Source of the DNA: Bugula neritina
Taxonomy: Eukaryota > Bryozoa > Gymnolaemata > Cheilostomatida > Bugulidae
Assembly (NCBI GenBank): GCA_964035545.1
Contig: OZ037771.1
Coordinates: forward strand, 3,304,128-3,368,127
Direction: 5' to 3'
Length of the DNA: 64,000 nucleotides
The position numbers and the translations under genes are program-made. The notes under the pieces are model-generated. The model was given only the letters and a program-made list of their open reading frames with translations, was not told where the DNA came from and made no database searches. The first letter of the stretch is position 1, and each line of letters starts with the position of its first letter. Shown one piece after another: positions 1-12,475 of this stretch.

Positions 1-1
1 T

Positions 2-481
2 GATTTTCACGGGAATCGTTCCCCCCTGGCTAACCCCAACATGAAGGGAATGATCTGTGGCCTCACTCTGGACACTAGTCTCAACAGCCTGGCAGTTTTA
101 TATCTGGCGACACTCCAAAGTCTTATCTACGGAGCTAAGAACATTCTAGAAGAAATGGAGGTCAAAGGTTATGATATTTCTACTGTATACATGTGTGGTG
201 GGCTAACCAAGAATCAGCTGTTTGTACAGATGACAGCGGACATATTGAATAAGCCAGTGGTGATATCGGACGAGCAAGAGTCAGTGCTAGTAGGTGCGGC
301 GTTGCTGGGTATGTGTGCGTCTGAGCGGAAATCGTTGACTGAGATCCTGGAGGTTGTTCATTGTGGTGGGACGGTCTATGAACCCGATGTTGGCTCTCAA
401 CCTTACCATTGTAAGAAGTACCTGGTGTTCAAGAGGATGTGTAATGATCAGCTAACCTATACTGAAATGATGAACAGCTGA
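2..481 (+). CDS. FGGY: FGGY-family carbohydrate kinase, C-terminal exon (partial)
   Basis: The frame is open from base 2 and ends with TGA at 479-481, so this is the last exon of a gene that starts left of the window. It begins DFHGNRSPLANPNMKG, typical of the FGGY/ribulokinase group. Further on come the nucleotide-fold segment VYMCGGLTKNQLF and the late helix VLVGAALLGMC, both hallmarks of the C-terminal ATPase domain of FGGY sugar kinases. The animal FGGY protein is a cytosolic kinase acting on ketopentoses such as D-ribulose; that role is known for the family, not visible here. No internal break is seen. The ATG at 41 lies inside the conserved segment and is not a start. Confidence 0.88.
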   Translation, partial: DFHGNRSPLANPNMKGMICGLTLDTSLNSLAVLYLATLQSLIYGAKNILEEMEVKGYDISTVYMCGGLTKNQLFVQMTADILNKPVVISDEQESVLVGAALLGMCASERKSLTEILEVVHCGGTVYEPDVGSQPYHCKKYLVFKRMCNDQLTYTEMMNS

Positions 482-980
482 GTACTCTAGTGGGAGTTGT
501 GCTCTTAATAGTCATCCGGACCTCGGCTACACGAATAAGAACACGAGTGCAATACATTACTTTCCTCATCGAATTTTGTTAACTTTCATTTCTATTTAGA
601 ATTATTTTATGCAAAAACAGTTGTTTGACTTACAACTCTGTTTTCTATTACTTTACAGCATAATTATATAAGCTAATATTATTTAGCATAACAGTTCTAT
701 GACGCATTTAATTATATAGGCTAATATTATATGTTTTTAATATTTTATTCTAACATTTATGTGAAAGAAGCAAAATATTTTAAATAGTAAATGACGTAGC
801 TTTACACAATGTCAAGTAAAAGTGTATCCACTAGTTAAACAAAGCACTTACATTCTTCAGCCTTGGAGTGACTTGCCATGTATGAACTATTATTACAGCA
901 TTGCGTGCTATACTCACTCATACTCATGTTATATTTGCTGGCTAAAACACATCTATAGAAATAAATTAGGTTCAACAATT
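482..980. other. AT-rich spacer between convergent gene ends
   Basis: This stretch holds the 3' flank of the FGGY gene and the 3' flank of the minus-strand tail-anchored protein gene, which converge here. I see no further coding region. A reverse-strand AATAAA overlaps the stop of the minus-strand gene near 979-984. Confidence 0.5.
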
Positions 981-2531
981 TTATTTAATGAATGGTCGTC
1001 TAGGAAATCTTATAAGGGAAGTCTTAGGTTTAAAGTATTTAACAAATAAAAATGCTGTCACTGCAACCAAGGAGCTGGCTAAGACTATCTTTCCCCAGCT
1101 GTAAGTAGTGCTGCTCTGTTGCTCGTTACACTGACTGCCATCTGCTGTCTGTTGGAACGTTTTTGTGTCTTCAAGGAGTTTAGTCAAGTCATAAGATGTC
1201 TTTTTCTCTTGTACTTCATTTTTCTTTGGTGACTTGAAATTTGTTATTTCCTTATCAAACTGAACTTTTCTTGAACTCTGTGGGTGAGGGTGTAGCTTAG
1301 TTGATCTCTCCGCTGCTTTTAGCTCTTCTGCAAAGTAAACAGATGCATGCAATAAATGTAAATATGGTTTAATTTCTACAATTCTCATTTATAGCGAGTT
1401 GACTGCACTATCAATCGAGTGTTGTAGGCGCTAATTCATAACTTTTTTCTATTCAAATGTTGCAACAGTCACCAACACAGAAATATGGACAACCAACCCC
1501 CCCCCCCCCCCAACAATATAACTTAATTTCACTTTACGTAGTCAAAGATAAGATTGTATTAAATTCCAATAATTAACTTGCCTAACAATATCACCAGCTC
1601 AAAAACACTACATGAGTATCTTATATTATGATTTTACTAGAAAGATTCTGAAAATTCTGACATGCTGGAATTATTATTATTAAGTCACAGCTAGAAGTTA
1701 TTTGCATGCAAATCTATATGTATGCTATGGGCAGTTCAATTTAACTAGCAGTCAAAAATCATAGTATATAATATTGCACGCAGGTGGAGTATTTAGACAT
1801 ACTAAAAAGTAGCATACCTTGTGTAAGATCCGTTTGTGAAGAGGATTTCACTAATTCATTATTAACATAAGTTAACCGACCATGCTGCAATAGATAAAGT
1901 TACACAGTCACGTGTCAATCTGAGACAATGTATGAGCCAATAGAAGGCTAGAAGCATGCAAAGTAGCTAACAGTTTTCCAGCTGGAAAAAGCTTCTTTGG
2001 CTAGCTGTGGGTAATTAATTTATTATACAAAGAGTCAGTTTGTATCAAATGCATGAAATGAAAAAAGCAAACTGTAAAAAATACGTAGAACACCTGCATG
2101 CTATGACTGGAAACTTTGCAATGGAAGAACCGATTGCTGTTACCGCAAAGCATGTGCAATAGTGCAATGTGCAAAGGTACAGAAATTTTCATAGCCCAAA
2201 TTCTTTAATATTTGTAATAAATTTTGGTTTAGAACGAAAAGAACATCACTTATTTTGCTACATTTCTAATCAAGAACACAGGCTTTTCTCAATTTCTCCA
2301 TTACCACACCTATAGCTTGTTTGTATGGTGCATAGATTTAGGTGTAGATTGTGTCAGTCTTACCACAGTATCAACTTCTCTCACCAACTTCTTACGGTCT
2401 GTTTTGCTGTAGTCGTATGACACCAGATGCTTTGCACCCTCATTGTACCATTCTTTAGACATGAAGTTATGCCCCGCCTCCTTATCTCCCTCACATCCTG
2501 TTGCTGGGGCGGAGTTTGTATGTTGAGCCAT
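981..2531 (-). CDS. Small tail-anchored membrane protein, three coding exons, function unknown
   Basis: Coding exons (minus strand): 2364-2531, 1818-1884 and 981-1327, joined in phases 0 and 1 through clean GT-AG sites; 193 residues. The start is the ATG at 2531. The first exon is hydrophilic (MSKEWYNEGAKHLVSYDYSK). The last exon carries RKVQF, which fits the RVxF protein-phosphatase-1 docking consensus. It then has a single hydrophobic segment (KIVLASSLVAVTAFLFVKYF) about 20 residues before a basic C-terminus, RFPRRPFIK. There is no signal peptide. That layout predicts a C-tail-anchored protein with its N-terminus in the cytosol, plausibly on the outer mitochondrial membrane or ER. I do not recognise the family; the PP1 link is inference from one short motif. 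Confidence 0.72.
2176..2313. repeat. MITE-like element, copy 1, in intron 1 of the tail-anchored protein gene
   Basis: About 140 bp with terminal inverted repeats. The right end reads CTCAATTTCTCCATTACCAC and the left end is its degenerate inverse. The interior (TTTGGTTTAGAACGAAAAGA) matches the copies at 12.5, 15.5 and 63.5 kb. It has no coding capacity. Confidence 0.7.
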
Positions 2532-5096
2532 AGTTTATATTTGATGTCACTATATAATTAAACGTTACTTGGTTTGGTGTTACAACTGCTACTCTGTATT
2601 ACAATCAAAAGCTCTAAGTATATGGCAATAATCGTATATAAAAATTCTATGTTGGTTATAAAGCTGATGATGTGGCATAGTTTGTTGAAGCCATGTTGAT
2701 AAGGAAATTCTTTTTGTAAATTTCAACTATTAATTATTCAACAATATAAAAATTATAATAAAATGGGACCAGCTATGTCTTTTTTGGATTTAGCAATGTA
2801 TAAATAAGAGAGAAAACTAATGGGAAAGAAACTATATTAATCCTATATAAACCACTCTGCTATTAGACAAATTATTGGACATGAGAATAAATGTGACTGT
2901 GTGGTCTTTTGACAGTGCACCAAACTAGAAAACATTTTTAGAGGAGATAATCTCAAAAAAATGAAAAAGCGCTTTGAATTTTATTTTTGAATCAAGTCAT
3001 TCAAGTTACTCATGACAAGTAAACAATATAGAGTATGTATAATGTATGTTTTACACTAGAGATCTTATGATCATGCCTCAATACCCTCCCTAACCCCTCT
3101 GATTATTTATATGTTATTGCATACATGTAGTTTAGTAAAGGTCATGGGAAACATACCAGTGTTATGGTTATATGTTAATATTATTACCAGTATGAAAATA
3201 TCAGATAACCATATATTTGCCACAACCGCTATATTCAAAGAGTTAAAAGGGCAATATATCATGCTGTACCGCAAATTCATGCAATCAGTGAGTGACACAG
3301 TTTCAAAAGGGAGCCTCCTGTGAATGTCTGCATACTGTTATTAATTTACATAAAACTTAGTCTATTCCTATAGTCTACTGAAATAATATTGATAGCACAT
3401 GTGTTGCTTTCAGCCTGCAAGTCATTCTGAAAAATCTAAAGACCTCTTTTCTGATGAGTCTGGTATTGTGATGGAAGACATCCATAACTAATAAGCAAAT
3501 GTTCATCTTCACTGATTGCAATATTCACTGCAATCAAGAAATTATCAACAGTTGTTAGTAGTAGATCCATCTTTTCTTCTCTCAAATAATAGTAACATAC
3601 TAAATGATACACAGGTGAATTAGAAACTCTGTTTAAACTCCTGCTTGGTAAAAAATACAGCTGCTAATAGACTCCGTCATAAAAACTGAATCTTAATGAA
3701 AAACTATTTGGCTAGTCATTTAGCAGAAATTATTGACATAAAAATCTTATCATCAAGTAGTTTATCACCTGCACTGCAATCCTTATGTTTGATAGCTGAG
3801 AGAGTGGCTTAAAGTTGCGAAGGTAAATAATATACCCCTGTTGTCTAGCCTGTAAGCTGTAAGGCAACTGTTACGTGCGCATCTGATTGGTTGAGTCTCT
3901 ATTCATATCAAAGTTGTTATTTTGTCGCATGGCCAGTAATTGGCCAGTGTCGCGCTTGAGTAACCACCAATCTGAATTATTCTATTGAGTTCATTGACAC
4001 TGAATTAGAAATAATATCTTTTCCAGTTCATTGCTCATTTACTTCTATTTGGAGATCCAGACAGACAAGGCAGGGTGCGACCAGTTAGCTCATTCTTCAA
4101 CGTAAGTTAAAGTTATGTTGGTGCAGTTATTTTCGTTAAGTTTTAATTGCAAGATAATAGTATAAGGCTTATATAGATCTCGATATGAATATGCATTGAT
4201 TATACCAGTAAAAGATAGCCCGTGAGTGTGTTCTGGTGACAATAATCTGGGTCGGAGATATAAGTATAACTATAAGGTTGACCCCCCCATTTGTAGTACG
4301 TAAATTAAGTTGGCCAAAAAGTGTTCATAATGGATGAACGCATGACATACAGCTTACTATTTTTATTATATTGGATAAGAACTGCAAGACACTACTTGTA
4401 TGAATGTTTATCATAAGTCAATGAGCAGTGGTCGATTCGAAATAATTACTATAGGATGTGGATAGTGGGGTTTGAACCCCTTCAGCATCCCTTCACTTAA
4501 CAGTGTGGAACAAGAAGCACATTACCGTGCAGACCAACCCTGTACAACAGCTTCTACACTTGCTTTATAAGTGCTTATAAAAGTATTAAGAGTCAAGATT
4601 CCATGTGTTTTCCACCCTGGCGCAGATAATAATGTTAGTGGGTCACCAGAAAGAGCTATCGGAGCTGTATAGATTTGATGATCTGTGATTTGAATGTGTA
4701 AATACAGCTGCTCTTTCTATATCAACTGTAAAAGAGGAAAAATACTAAAATAAAACAAACTTTTGAATAGAAAATTTACTTTGAGCAGGTGCAAAATAAG
4801 TTGATATTGGTGACAAGTTGGATTCTTAGTTTGTGCTGTGTAATGCAGTTTTAACTCTGAGGTTATCACTATAGTCGCAAATGTTTGCTTTATTCATTAA
4901 ACACGTAGTGCATTGTGCCACTGCTAGTAGCTAGTAAACTGTGACCAATCAAATCAGCAAACTGTATGAAAGCTGCATGTATGCCCTACTTACATTTGTC
5001 AGCTCTTAGTTAAGAGATTCTCAATTTTTCACACAACCCCTGTGTAACAAACTTTGTGTTTCAGTATTGTAACCTAGGCAGAAAAGCTATCACAAT
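2532..5096. other. Divergent promoter region, with a probable non-coding first exon of the downstream methyltransferase gene
   Basis: No convincing coding exon is seen. A strong donor (TTCTTCAAC followed by GTAAGT) at about 4100 and an acceptor (TTTGTGTTTCAG) at about 5063 bracket an intron upstream of the methyltransferase ATG at 5097. I infer a 5' untranslated exon ending near 4100. The minus-strand gene at 981-2531 starts on the other side, so this interval probably holds both promoters. Confidence 0.4.
4443..4545 (-). repeat. Possible tRNA-derived SINE fragment
   Basis: On the minus strand this reads GGTTGGTCTGCACGG, an A-box-like block, and later GGGGTTCAAACCCC, a B-box-like block, at roughly tRNA spacing with extra bases between. 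It does not fold convincingly as a tRNA and differs from the other SINE family in this window. Confidence 0.3.
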
Positions 5097-8000
5097 ATGG
5101 CTGAAACAGAATACAAAAATAAAGTTGATGGAATCTTAGCCAATGGATTTGCGTGCCTGGGAATTTCCATGGGTGAGTAGTCATGCTAGGCAGTATCGAT
5201 CTTGCCTCATACTGCAGACTGAATTTAGGTCAACATACAGCGCCAGTGCATGTTTTTATTCAAAGGATTGATGGGAAAGGCTGCATCTTAACTTTATTTA
5301 TTCAGATAAATTGATTTTCAATTAAAATGTTTCTCTTACATATACTTTTAATTTTTTGTTATATATATATATTTATATATGCAGTGTATAACATACTCTA
5401 CCTCTAGGAACGAGACTCGGCCTGTTTGAAGGCCTCTCCAAGTTGGCTCAGTCTCAAGAGACAGCAGTCAGCACACAGACACTGGCTGACAGCATGAACT
5501 TCAAAGAGAGGTGACTGTATAGTATATAATACATGTATATGCTATGACTACGATAGCAAACACTCCATCTACTCCCCCTCTTTCTAAATTTTCATGCACG
5601 TCTTCAGCATACTCGTATAATTATAGATATGCATCATAGATATGCGTAATATATCTAGAATCTAAATAATAGTTCTACGTAATATGTCTAGAATCTAGAT
5701 AATATGATAGTTCTACGTGATCGGACTCTAGAGCATTAGTTACAGATAATGGCATATACTTATAGATATACATGTATAATATATCTAGGGCATTAGTTAC
5801 AGATCATTGATGTGGTAAGGTGGCCTGATTATCTTAGCTATAAATAATATAAAGTGTGTCTTTGTGGTCTGCTCTACTTTTAAATGCTTCAGTGACAGTA
5901 GTATTTATTCATCTTCGTAAGCCTGTGAAGAACTAGGCTATGAAATTGACCTAGATATGCCTGGTGGAAGTCATGCCTGTCGCCTAGAATCTACTACACA
6001 TAGCTTAGCAGAAACTAGTTGATGTTACTGATAAGTTGAGTAACTGATTGCTTGCCCAGGTACATCAGAGAGTGGATAAATGGCATGGCGCTAGCTGGAA
6101 TCCTCAGTCATGAGGAGATAGATGGTGAGGACAGGTACTGGATTGAGCCTCACACCCTCCCTACTCTCCTCGGAGACGACACAACCTGGATTGCTCAGTC
6201 AGCAGAGTTACTCACTGGTGTGGCTGAAAAACAAGTTGCTGTAGAGAAATGTTTTCCAGTTGACGGGCCAAGAGGTACACTTCGCTGTTGTGATACTATT
6301 TAATTTAAGGATCCAAGACTATGCGACATATTTGGCAGAACTTTCTTTCATTAATTAGTATTCCCCGAACTTTCAAATTCCTGCATAATTTCAGTTAAAT
6401 CATTTTTACATGGCCACGTTAAATACAGCTACTTCATTCTGCACGCTCTAAATTTTTATGTTATGCATATAACATGACATTTCTGTAGCAAACAATGAAA
6501 CCAGCGTGTAAACCTGTTACTATGCAATCAAACCTGTGTTCTAAAGATAATTGTGAATTACTTCAATGAGTCTAAACTCAGTACCTAGATATAAGAATCA
6601 TCATAACTCAAATGTATACTTATGGAGTAGACTGTAGAGGTTAGAGCGCTGGTTAGTGAACGGCGACGTCAGTGGTTGATTCCTTGAACATCTGTGATGT
6701 TAGGAAAAGCATCCAGTCCTAATTATGTCACATATGAATAAGTGCTTAGCCCCTTAAAAACCGTTTCCATTAGGGGTTCTCACAGTCCACAGGGATATTA
6801 ACCATAAACTTGTGTAAGTTTATATAAGCCAATTATTTAGCTGCTGCTATTCAAATTATTGTAATCATTTTTAGTGTTTATTTTTGCTAATATCTTGACT
6901 AGTATGTCCACACTATAGCCTAATAATTCATCTCGCAGGTACAAATGTTGACGAATACCCGGTACTACATGAGTTTCTACTGAGAAGGTCCGTCATGTGG
7001 AAGTCACCAGGAATAATTCATAAAGTATTTGAAGATGAAGTCCTTCTATCTAAACTTGGTTAGTGATCGAATTTTATTAGCAAAAAAATTAGTCCTTTTT
7101 TATCGAAAGTGTTAGGTACGAGTACTTTACAAGATTGGTTTCATAAAGCAACAACGTGCTCTTTTATGGTAAATTATCCAACAGGTTCGCAGTTTTAAAT
7201 CGAATCTGACGTTTTAACGTTTGGTTTTTCGTTTGAAACTTTGGTATGATATTCTGACACTTTGGTATGATATTCTGACACTTTACTAAATTATGTGCTT
7301 TTGTAGAGAAAGGTATTAGCGTGGTAGAAGTAGGATGTGGTGCTGCCATACCAACAAAGACTCTTGCTACTCGGTATCCTCAGTGTAAGCTTCTTGCGAC
7401 AGACATATGCGCAGATAATCTGGAAAGAGCTAAGACTACCTGTCAAGGTAAGCGTTATAGTTTGTGCGACACTTGAGCTATCCATCTGCAGCTTGAGCAA
7501 TAATTCTGTTTGCTAGAAATTGATACTTATTAGTAGATCTAGTCTGCTTCATTGCAATCCATGTACTAGATTACAGTGAGATTATGGAACGAGAAATTTC
7601 ATAATATATTCTTGGAACCTTTATCCCTTATATATCATATATTACAGTAGTTCTTATGCAGTCAAACATACTCTACTCTAATCTTGAAAAGTTAGTACTG
7701 GTTCAAGAAATTTCTATTTTTAGTATTTTTGTGTATGATCAAGTCGACTGATTTTAAGCTGTAATAACTGGAAATGTCATATTACAATAATTTCATAACA
7801 TCTGTAGTTCAACATTTTTATAACCAAATTACTCATAATATCCTTTTAAATTTATCAAATTTTGTACAATATTTTGTATGATAATATTGCCAACCCGGAT
7901 AAAAAGTTACAAACTACATCAAGCCACTAATATTTCATTATTAGTGGCTTGAGGTAGTTAATGCTCATAATATTGTGTATTCCTATATTACGTATTATAA

Positions 8001-8739
8001 TTTCACTATTTTAGGACTGGAAAACGTTGAGCTAAGAGTGATGGATGCGTGCAATGCCTCACCAGACTTGAATGAAAAGTTTGACCTCGCGATGATGTTT
8101 GACGTTTATCACGACGTCCCATACCCTGATAAACTGATAGCCGGAATTCACCGTATCCTAAAGCCGGGAGGCATGTTACTGATGAATGACATCGGGGCTC
8201 ATGAGTCTATCACAGCGAACAAAGAAGAAAATGGTACACACAATTTCTTAAAACAACGCGCACAGCCAATATAGTTTTACCATTTTAAGATTACAGAAAG
8301 TCACTTTTGCAAGCTCTCCTACTCATAAGGTGTTGAAAGTGTGATAAGTTGACAATGATAACCTGGTATAAGAAGCTGCTAGTAAAAACCTACCTTTAGA
8401 CAATCGGTTTACCCCAAAATATGTTTTTTAAATTTGGCATTATATATAAGTTGCATATTATATCATCAGCTGTAGTGTATGTAGTATCTTAATGCAGGTA
8501 GTTATTTAAATCTATAGATAAGAGCAGTATTCTATGTGTTTTTTGTAGCCACCATGTTTGGCATGTACTACACAATTAGCTCACTGTACTGCATGCCTAC
8601 CTCCTACAAATACCCAGATGGTGCAGGTCTCGGTGCTTGTGGTGGCATGGAGCTGTATGAAAGGAAACTCAAAGACGTATTTACTGATGTTCGGAAAGTG
8701 GCTAAAGACGTAGGACTGTTTTTTCTCTGTACAAAATAA
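5097..8739 (+). CDS. SAM-dependent class I methyltransferase (Rv2258c-like group), seven coding exons
   Basis: Exons 5097-5172, 5408-5510, 6060-6274, 6939-7058, 7307-7447, 8015-8233 and 8549-8739 join in frame to 354 residues. The N-terminal third (GTRLGLFEGLSKL, then RYIREWINGMALAGIL) looks like the winged-helix dimerisation region of O-methyltransferase-type enzymes. Exon 5 holds SAM motif I (VVEVGCGAAIPTKTLA). Exon 6 holds the acidic strand and HDVPYP loop followed by LKPGGMLLMND, the post-motif of Rossmann methyltransferases. Exon 7 has the conserved SLYCMPTS. Substrate is unknown. It faces a close paralogue on the opposite strand at 9.1-12.4 kb. Confidence 0.85.
6622..6835 (+). repeat. 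tRNA-derived SINE, copy 1 (eroded), in a methyltransferase intron
   Basis: It begins GTAGAGGTTAGAGCGCTGG (A-box-like) followed by an eroded B box (GTGGTTGATTCC). The tRNA-unrelated body (GTGATGTTAGGAAAAGCATC, later CCGTTTCCATTAGGGGTTCT) matches the better-preserved copy at 43.7 kb. Confidence 0.7.
7214..7287. repeat. Short tandem duplication in a methyltransferase intron
   Basis: The block ACTTTGGTATGATATTCTGAC occurs twice in direct tandem immediately upstream of exon 5, about 25 bp per unit. Confidence 0.7.
7912..7959. repeat. Near-perfect 20-bp hairpin in methyltransferase intron 5
   Basis: Arms 7912-7931 and 7940-7959 pair with one mismatch around an 8-nt loop. The left arm contains CAAGCCACTAAT and the right arm ATTAGTGGCTTG. 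It lies about 55 bp upstream of the exon 6 acceptor. It could be a small palindromic element or a structured intron segment; the arms are shorter than a typical pre-miRNA. Confidence 0.6.
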
Positions 8740-9100
8740 TCAGTCACACCTACAACTTATCGGTCAGTTTATACAATCCATTGATAGTATATACAAGAAG
8801 ATAAGAAGCTGATTTGTTATAATTTGTTTTAGAATTAAAATACTAAACAAACTACAAAAATGTTGGAATAAATTTCTGTTCATCAATAAAAAACTAAAAA
8901 TTTTATTGCTGAAAAAATCAACTATCAAAACTAATAATCAATGATATAATCAAAATATTTCATCATTTGATCTTTAGAAAAATACTAAAGATTATTGCTA
9001 TTAATACATATCAGACTAGAAATACTGCTACAGCTATGCTCAACAATCAAAAGCTCCAATCTTGTAAATTAGCCTATTTTTAACTCAAACAGATTCAGGT

Positions 9101-12100
9101 TTATATTTTACAAACACCGTCATCACTTTTAGTCTTCTTTGTCTCTGGTTCAATTTCATGTATTTCTAGAGTTTTCGTAGCACAGAAAGTGAGGCCAATA
9201 ATTTCGTCACAACGTTTCACAATCTCACCCAGTCCGCTCTCTTTGAGCAGATCTTCAAAGACTTTAGGACCTGCACAGGGCCCCAACCCTGCTCCCCCGG
9301 GATGCTTCACAGATGTTGGCATGCAGTAGAGGGTTCCTATCATGTACATTATACAGCCCTGTGCACCTAAAATAGCATCACAATAACTTTATAGATTGTG
9401 ATTAACTCTATCACATCAGTAAGTGGTCTATCGACTTAAATTCAGAATAAAATAATGGTAAAGAACAGTAAATTGTAAATTAAAATTCTAAGCCACAGTC
9501 TTGAAGCTAACCAGAAACAAATATACAACAGTTGTTACGCATCAAACATTTACACAAAATCAGCACAGATGATATCAATGATCATATCAACCAATGACTG
9601 ATTTTTTAAATCAATATGATTATTCATCAAGACCACATAACTTTTTATTCTGGTTAGGAATGTATTATAACAAATAACTATTAATTATAGTCAGCGATTT
9701 TACCACATTTCACTTTGTTTTCTTCTACTGTGTCAAACATGTTGATCTCATTCATGATAAACCTCCCTCCTAGTTTGAGAAGTTTACAAGCTCCTTGCAA
9801 CAGCTTGATTGGATACGGCACGTCGTGAAAGACATCAAAGAGTATGACCAAGTCAAACTCGTCGGCCATACTGTCAGGTACATCACACGCATCCACTATT
9901 GCATAAGAGACGTTGGCTAAGTCTAAAATGCAGCAATAAACACAAGTAGCAACAGAGCTGAAACAGCATCAGACAAAATATACTTTTTGCAAGAATTTAA
10001 GGCATTTGTGAGAACTAGAAGCTTTAGACAACTGAATTTAACTGACCAATGACCTTGTATGATTCAAACAATGCTCCACCCACAACAACATGTCTCCGCC
10101 CACAATAATATGGCTGCTGCCAGTCACTGAAACCGCCATTCAATAATGTAGTGTCCATAAATCAAGGCAATAAAATCCCTAACTCTAATAGTTTAAACTC
10201 TAACACAGAATACCTTTACAGTTCTCTTTAGCTCTGGATAAAACACTTTCACTCATTTCAGACGCAACAAAAGAGCTGTTGGGGAATCTGGTAGCCATTG
10301 TTTTGACAGGATGTGCAGCTCCGCAGCCCAATTCAATGACCTTCGCACCTTTTTCTGGCAAAACATTCCCGATTCGAAATAAGAGAGGTTACAACACTTC
10401 TTTATCAGTGATACTGTATTAGGAAAATGAAGTATTTTGTCAAAGTAAAACAATTATGCTGGTACAAAAGACCAAATTCCCTTCACAAAAATTCAAGTTA
10501 AAACATGTGTCCACATAATTATATACTTGCACAAGTTTAATAGTAATAAATTTGAAATTTTAAACAATTCTTTAAACTGTCTAAATCACATCAGATAAAG
10601 CAGGAAATACAGACAAATATCTAAGTTACAAAGAAAGATATTTTAATATTTCATATTATCTCTAATGCTGCATTCAATGCACACTATTATTGAGCTTAAA
10701 CCAATATCTGATAGTGACAACATACCCAGTTTCTTAATGAGCTGTTCATCATTTAAAATGGCATCAATCTTATTCACATCTTGAAGAGGGCTGTACTTGG
10801 TGGCCAGAAACTCATGGAGCCCTGGATAATCATCTACTTCTGTACCTGTAACCAACACACTGTAGTTGTACCAGCTACTGTAACCAACACACTGTAGTTG
10901 TACCAGCTACTGTAACCAACACACTGTAGTTGTACCAGATACTGTAACCAACACTCTGTAGTTGTACCAGCTACTGTAACCAACACACTGTAGTTGTACC
11001 AGCTACTGTAACCAACACACTGTAGTTGTACCAGCTACTGTAACCAACACACTGTAGTTGTACCAGCTACTGTAACCAACACACTGTAGTTGTACCAGAT
11101 ACTGTAACCAACACTCTGTAGTTGTACCAGCTACTGTAACCAACACACTGTAGTTGTACCAGCTACTGTAACCAACACACTGTAGTTGTACCAGCTACTG
11201 TAACCAACACTCTGTAGTTGTACCAGCTACTGTAACCAACACATTCACTATTTTGCTGCACAACACACCTGGTGGTCCATCAATAGGAAAGCACGCCTCT
11301 ACATTTCTACTGTTTTGAGCGACTCCAGAAAGAAGCTGAGAGGACGAGGCGGGACAACCCTCCGCGGAGTGTGTAAGAGCTGGAAGACGAAATGGAGCTA
11401 ACCAGTACTTGTCTACCCCGTTCTCCACACAATGATCCACCATGTCCGCACACACCATTCCGTTTATCCACTCCCTGATGTATCTTGAAATTGCAATAAG
11501 AAAACTATGCTATACTGTAGGTGATTTTGGTTCATTATCACTATTATTTTGTTTATAATTAAACAAGTTCAACAAAAGAACTTTACAATTAATCACAGAT
11601 AAAACTAAACATAGGTAGCAAGTGAGTGAAAACAGAGTAAAGGCAACAGCACCTCTCCTTACACTTTGTATAATCTGCGATGACTTGTGTGGTTACTGCA
11701 GTCTCTTTAGACACAGAGAGAGATGCAATGGCATCAAATAGTTTTAGCCTAGTGCCTGCATGTACACAATACACTGTTACTCTAGATGCATATATAGAGT
11801 TATTTTACTTGCAATAGCAAAGATCGAAGAGTCTCCTTTAACCAAAAAACTAAACAAGTGGGATATGTTTGGATATTCTATTAAAACAAACCTACACCAG
11901 ATAGAAGTAACAAAGATAATTGAATGTTTACACAAATTAACCACAGGCATTTACTAAATCCTAAAGGCCATTCAATCAAGAGAGTTTTATGACAATGAAA
12001 CTGTGTTTTGTAGCTGATATATTTCAGAATCATCTGCCCTTGAAAAAAGAATGTGAAACATGACAGTAAACAATTTATCCCAAAACGCATTATTTTTAAA

Positions 12101-12361
12101 AGAAAATATATTTGCATGAAACAGAAAACATGGTATGGGTTGAACCAAAGATAACACCAGCATGTAATATTTTCACAGCAAAACATTTACTCTATTTATA
12201 ATAACAATGCAAGCTGTTTTCAGTAATGCGATATATCAACAAATAGAACAGCATCAGCCATTTATTGCAGCATTATAATACAGACCTAATGAAATACCAG
12301 CAGCTATGAATCCCTTCATTATAGCATCTTGGACCTTCTGGGAAAAGTCACTTGAAGACAT
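9101..12361 (-). CDS. SAM-dependent methyltransferase, inverted paralogue, seven coding exons
   Basis: Exons, minus strand: 12286-12361, 11653-11755, 11269-11483, 10726-10845, 10214-10354, 9704-9922 and 9101-9366; 379 residues. The first six exons are 76, 103, 215, 120, 141 and 219 bases, exactly the lengths of the plus-strand paralogue, with the same phases. Motif I reads VIELGCGAAHPVKTMA, the loop FDVFHDVPYP is kept, and the C-terminal SLYC motif appears as TLYCMPTS. The last exon is longer, adding a charged tail (EIEPETKKTKSDD) absent from the other copy. ATG at 12361 opens MSSSDFSQKVQDAIMKGF. Same enzyme class; substrate unknown. The pair arose by duplication with inversion. Confidence 0.85.
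10846..11244. repeat. 32-bp minisatellite at the intron 3/exon 4 boundary of the minus-strand methyltransferase
   Basis: About twelve copies of a 32-bp unit containing CTGTAACCAACACACTGTAG run from the exon 4 acceptor back into the intron. On the transcript strand each unit reads GTGTTGGTTACAG, the same bases as the genuine acceptor at 10845/10846. The array is therefore a serial duplication of a 3' splice site. A few units vary (GATACTGT for GCTACTGT, CACTCTG for CACACTG). Confidence 0.9.
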
Positions 12362-12475
12362 ATTCCTAAAGAATCTTTGTTATTAGAGAACTGTAATTAC
12401 AATTAACGTAGCATATCAAATAAGATAATGAAACGAAACCTGGATTTCAAATCTGGAGCTGTGGAATGGCGTCAT

